From Candidatus Cloacimonadota bacterium (GTDB lineage Bacteria; Cloacimonadota; Cloacimonadia; Cloacimonadales; Cloacimonadaceae): DNA of 6,666 bases. The position numbers were made by a program, and so were the translations under genes. The number at the start of each line of letters is the position of its first letter. The stretch's first letter is position 1. The notes under the pieces were generated by a model that did not search any database, was not told where the DNA came from, and was given only the letters and a program-made list of their open reading frames with translations. Shown piece after piece: positions 6,353 to 6,666 of this stretch. Where the stretch lies: contig JAQVMI010000104.1 of the NCBI GenBank assembly GCA_028703735.1, forward strand, positions 1 to 6,666, given 5' to 3'.

Positions 6353-6439
6353 AATCTCAAAGCGAAGCTCTCACTTTGAAAAATCTCACTGCGAAGCTCT
6401 CACTTTATTAAATCTCACAGCGAAGCTCTCACTTCTTTG
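6353..6439. repeat. 29-bp tandem array, three copies, with GCGAAGC cores
   Basis: Units begin at 6353, 6382 and 6411, an exact 29-bp period. The shared part is AATCTCA, two or three variable bases, then GCGAAGCTCTCACTT; the last five or six bases of each unit differ. Each core contains AGC-GAA-GCT, and GCGAAGC occurs at 6362, 6391 and 6420. The third unit overlaps the end of the uridine kinase gene: its stop codon (6431-6429) lies inside the unit. The array fills most of the 146-bp gap between uridine kinase and the phosphatase. The repeats have no dyad long enough for CRISPR and no spacers. Confidence 0.9.
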
Positions 6440-6666
6440 GCTTCCTGCTTACCAATTCATAAAGCAAATAGCCATTCAGCATATACAGCACTTTATCAAA
6501 TTCCTTATCACCGGGGATGATGAGATCGGCATTTTTCTTGGAGTGCTCTATAAAAGCTTCATGAGAGGGTTTAACGGTTTGCAGATATTGATCCAGCACG
6601 CTTTCCACGCTTCTGCCACGATCAATAATATCACGCTGCATACGCCGTGCTAATCTGGTATCAGAA
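6429..6666 (-). CDS. udk: Uridine kinase, C-terminal part (5' end outside window)
   Basis: The frame is open to the right edge, so only the last 78 residues are seen; the ATG at 6641 is internal. The segment RLARRMQRDIIDRGRS, then SVLDQYLQTVKPSHEAFIE and KKNADLIIP, is the characteristic end of uridine kinase, where the arginine-rich lid region and the conserved Y-x-x-x-V-(K/R)-P-x-x-x-x-F-(I/V)-E motif follow one another. Uridine kinase phosphorylates uridine and cytidine with a nucleoside triphosphate in pyrimidine salvage and acts in the cytoplasm. Bacterial enzymes are usually about 205-215 residues; the Walker A motif would lie outside the window. Closely related phosphoribulokinase-family members are less likely because of the match over the C-terminal motif. 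The stop codon lies inside the third unit of the 29-bp array. The phosphatase gene follows on the same strand after 146 bases. Confidence 0.88.
   Translation of the reverse strand, partial: SDTRLARRMQRDIIDRGRSVESVLDQYLQTVKPSHEAFIEHSKKNADLIIPGDKEFDKVLYMLNGYLLYELVSRKPKK

Noticed and set aside
6353..6439. Possible CRISPR array from the regular 29-bp spacing
   Set aside because: The period is filled by repeat sequence itself; there is no unique 30-base spacer between copies and no cas gene.
6348..6653. Plus-strand open frame of 101 codons
   Set aside because: It runs through the 29-bp array and antisense to the uridine kinase end; the translation of the repeat explains its length.

Overview
The window looks like chromosomal DNA of a bacterium of moderate to low GC, probably from the Fibrobacteres-Chlorobi-Bacteroidetes side of the tree. 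A Cloacimonadota-like genome is my best guess. This rests on the style of the genes (a SpoIIE-type phosphatase fused to a multi-pass membrane sensor with a GHGVPGAFM motif, a DUF4143 ATPase) and on intergenic gaps filled with small palindromic repeats. There is no rRNA or other strong marker, so the assignment is an inference.

Layout. Plus strand: the C-terminal three quarters of a DUF4143-type AAA ATPase (1-887, cut by the window edge), then after one base a GNAT acetyltransferase (889-1413). A gap with a long imperfect inverted repeat built from GGATT words (1502-1623) separates these from a minus-strand block. Read in its transcription order (high to low coordinates), that block holds the end of uridine kinase (6666-6429), a 29-bp repeat array, a 969-residue membrane-bound PP2C/SpoIIE phosphatase (6282-3373), a 401-bp gap packed with palindromes, an amidohydrolase (2971-2123), a short hairpin, and a broken GNAT gene (2066-1670) whose two halves lie in different frames.

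How the genes relate. Nothing in the window forms an obvious pathway. Uridine kinase is pyrimidine salvage; the phosphatase is a predicted signal-transduction output protein that probably acts on an anti-sigma-antagonist type partner encoded elsewhere; the amidohydrolase is a TIM-barrel metal hydrolase of unknown substrate with its own sigma70-like promoter. The ATPase/GNAT pair may be co-translated but has no evident shared function.

Most unusual part. The intergenic DNA is the most distinctive content. Three gaps carry different structured repeats: a GGATT inverted repeat; a 62-nt palindromic element with two hairpins whose loops are complementary, followed by a series of mini-hairpins with 3-nt loops and changing stems; and a three-copy 29-bp array whose core is GCGAAGC, a known extra-stable DNA mini-hairpin. 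I found no CRISPR array, tRNA, transposase or phage gene.
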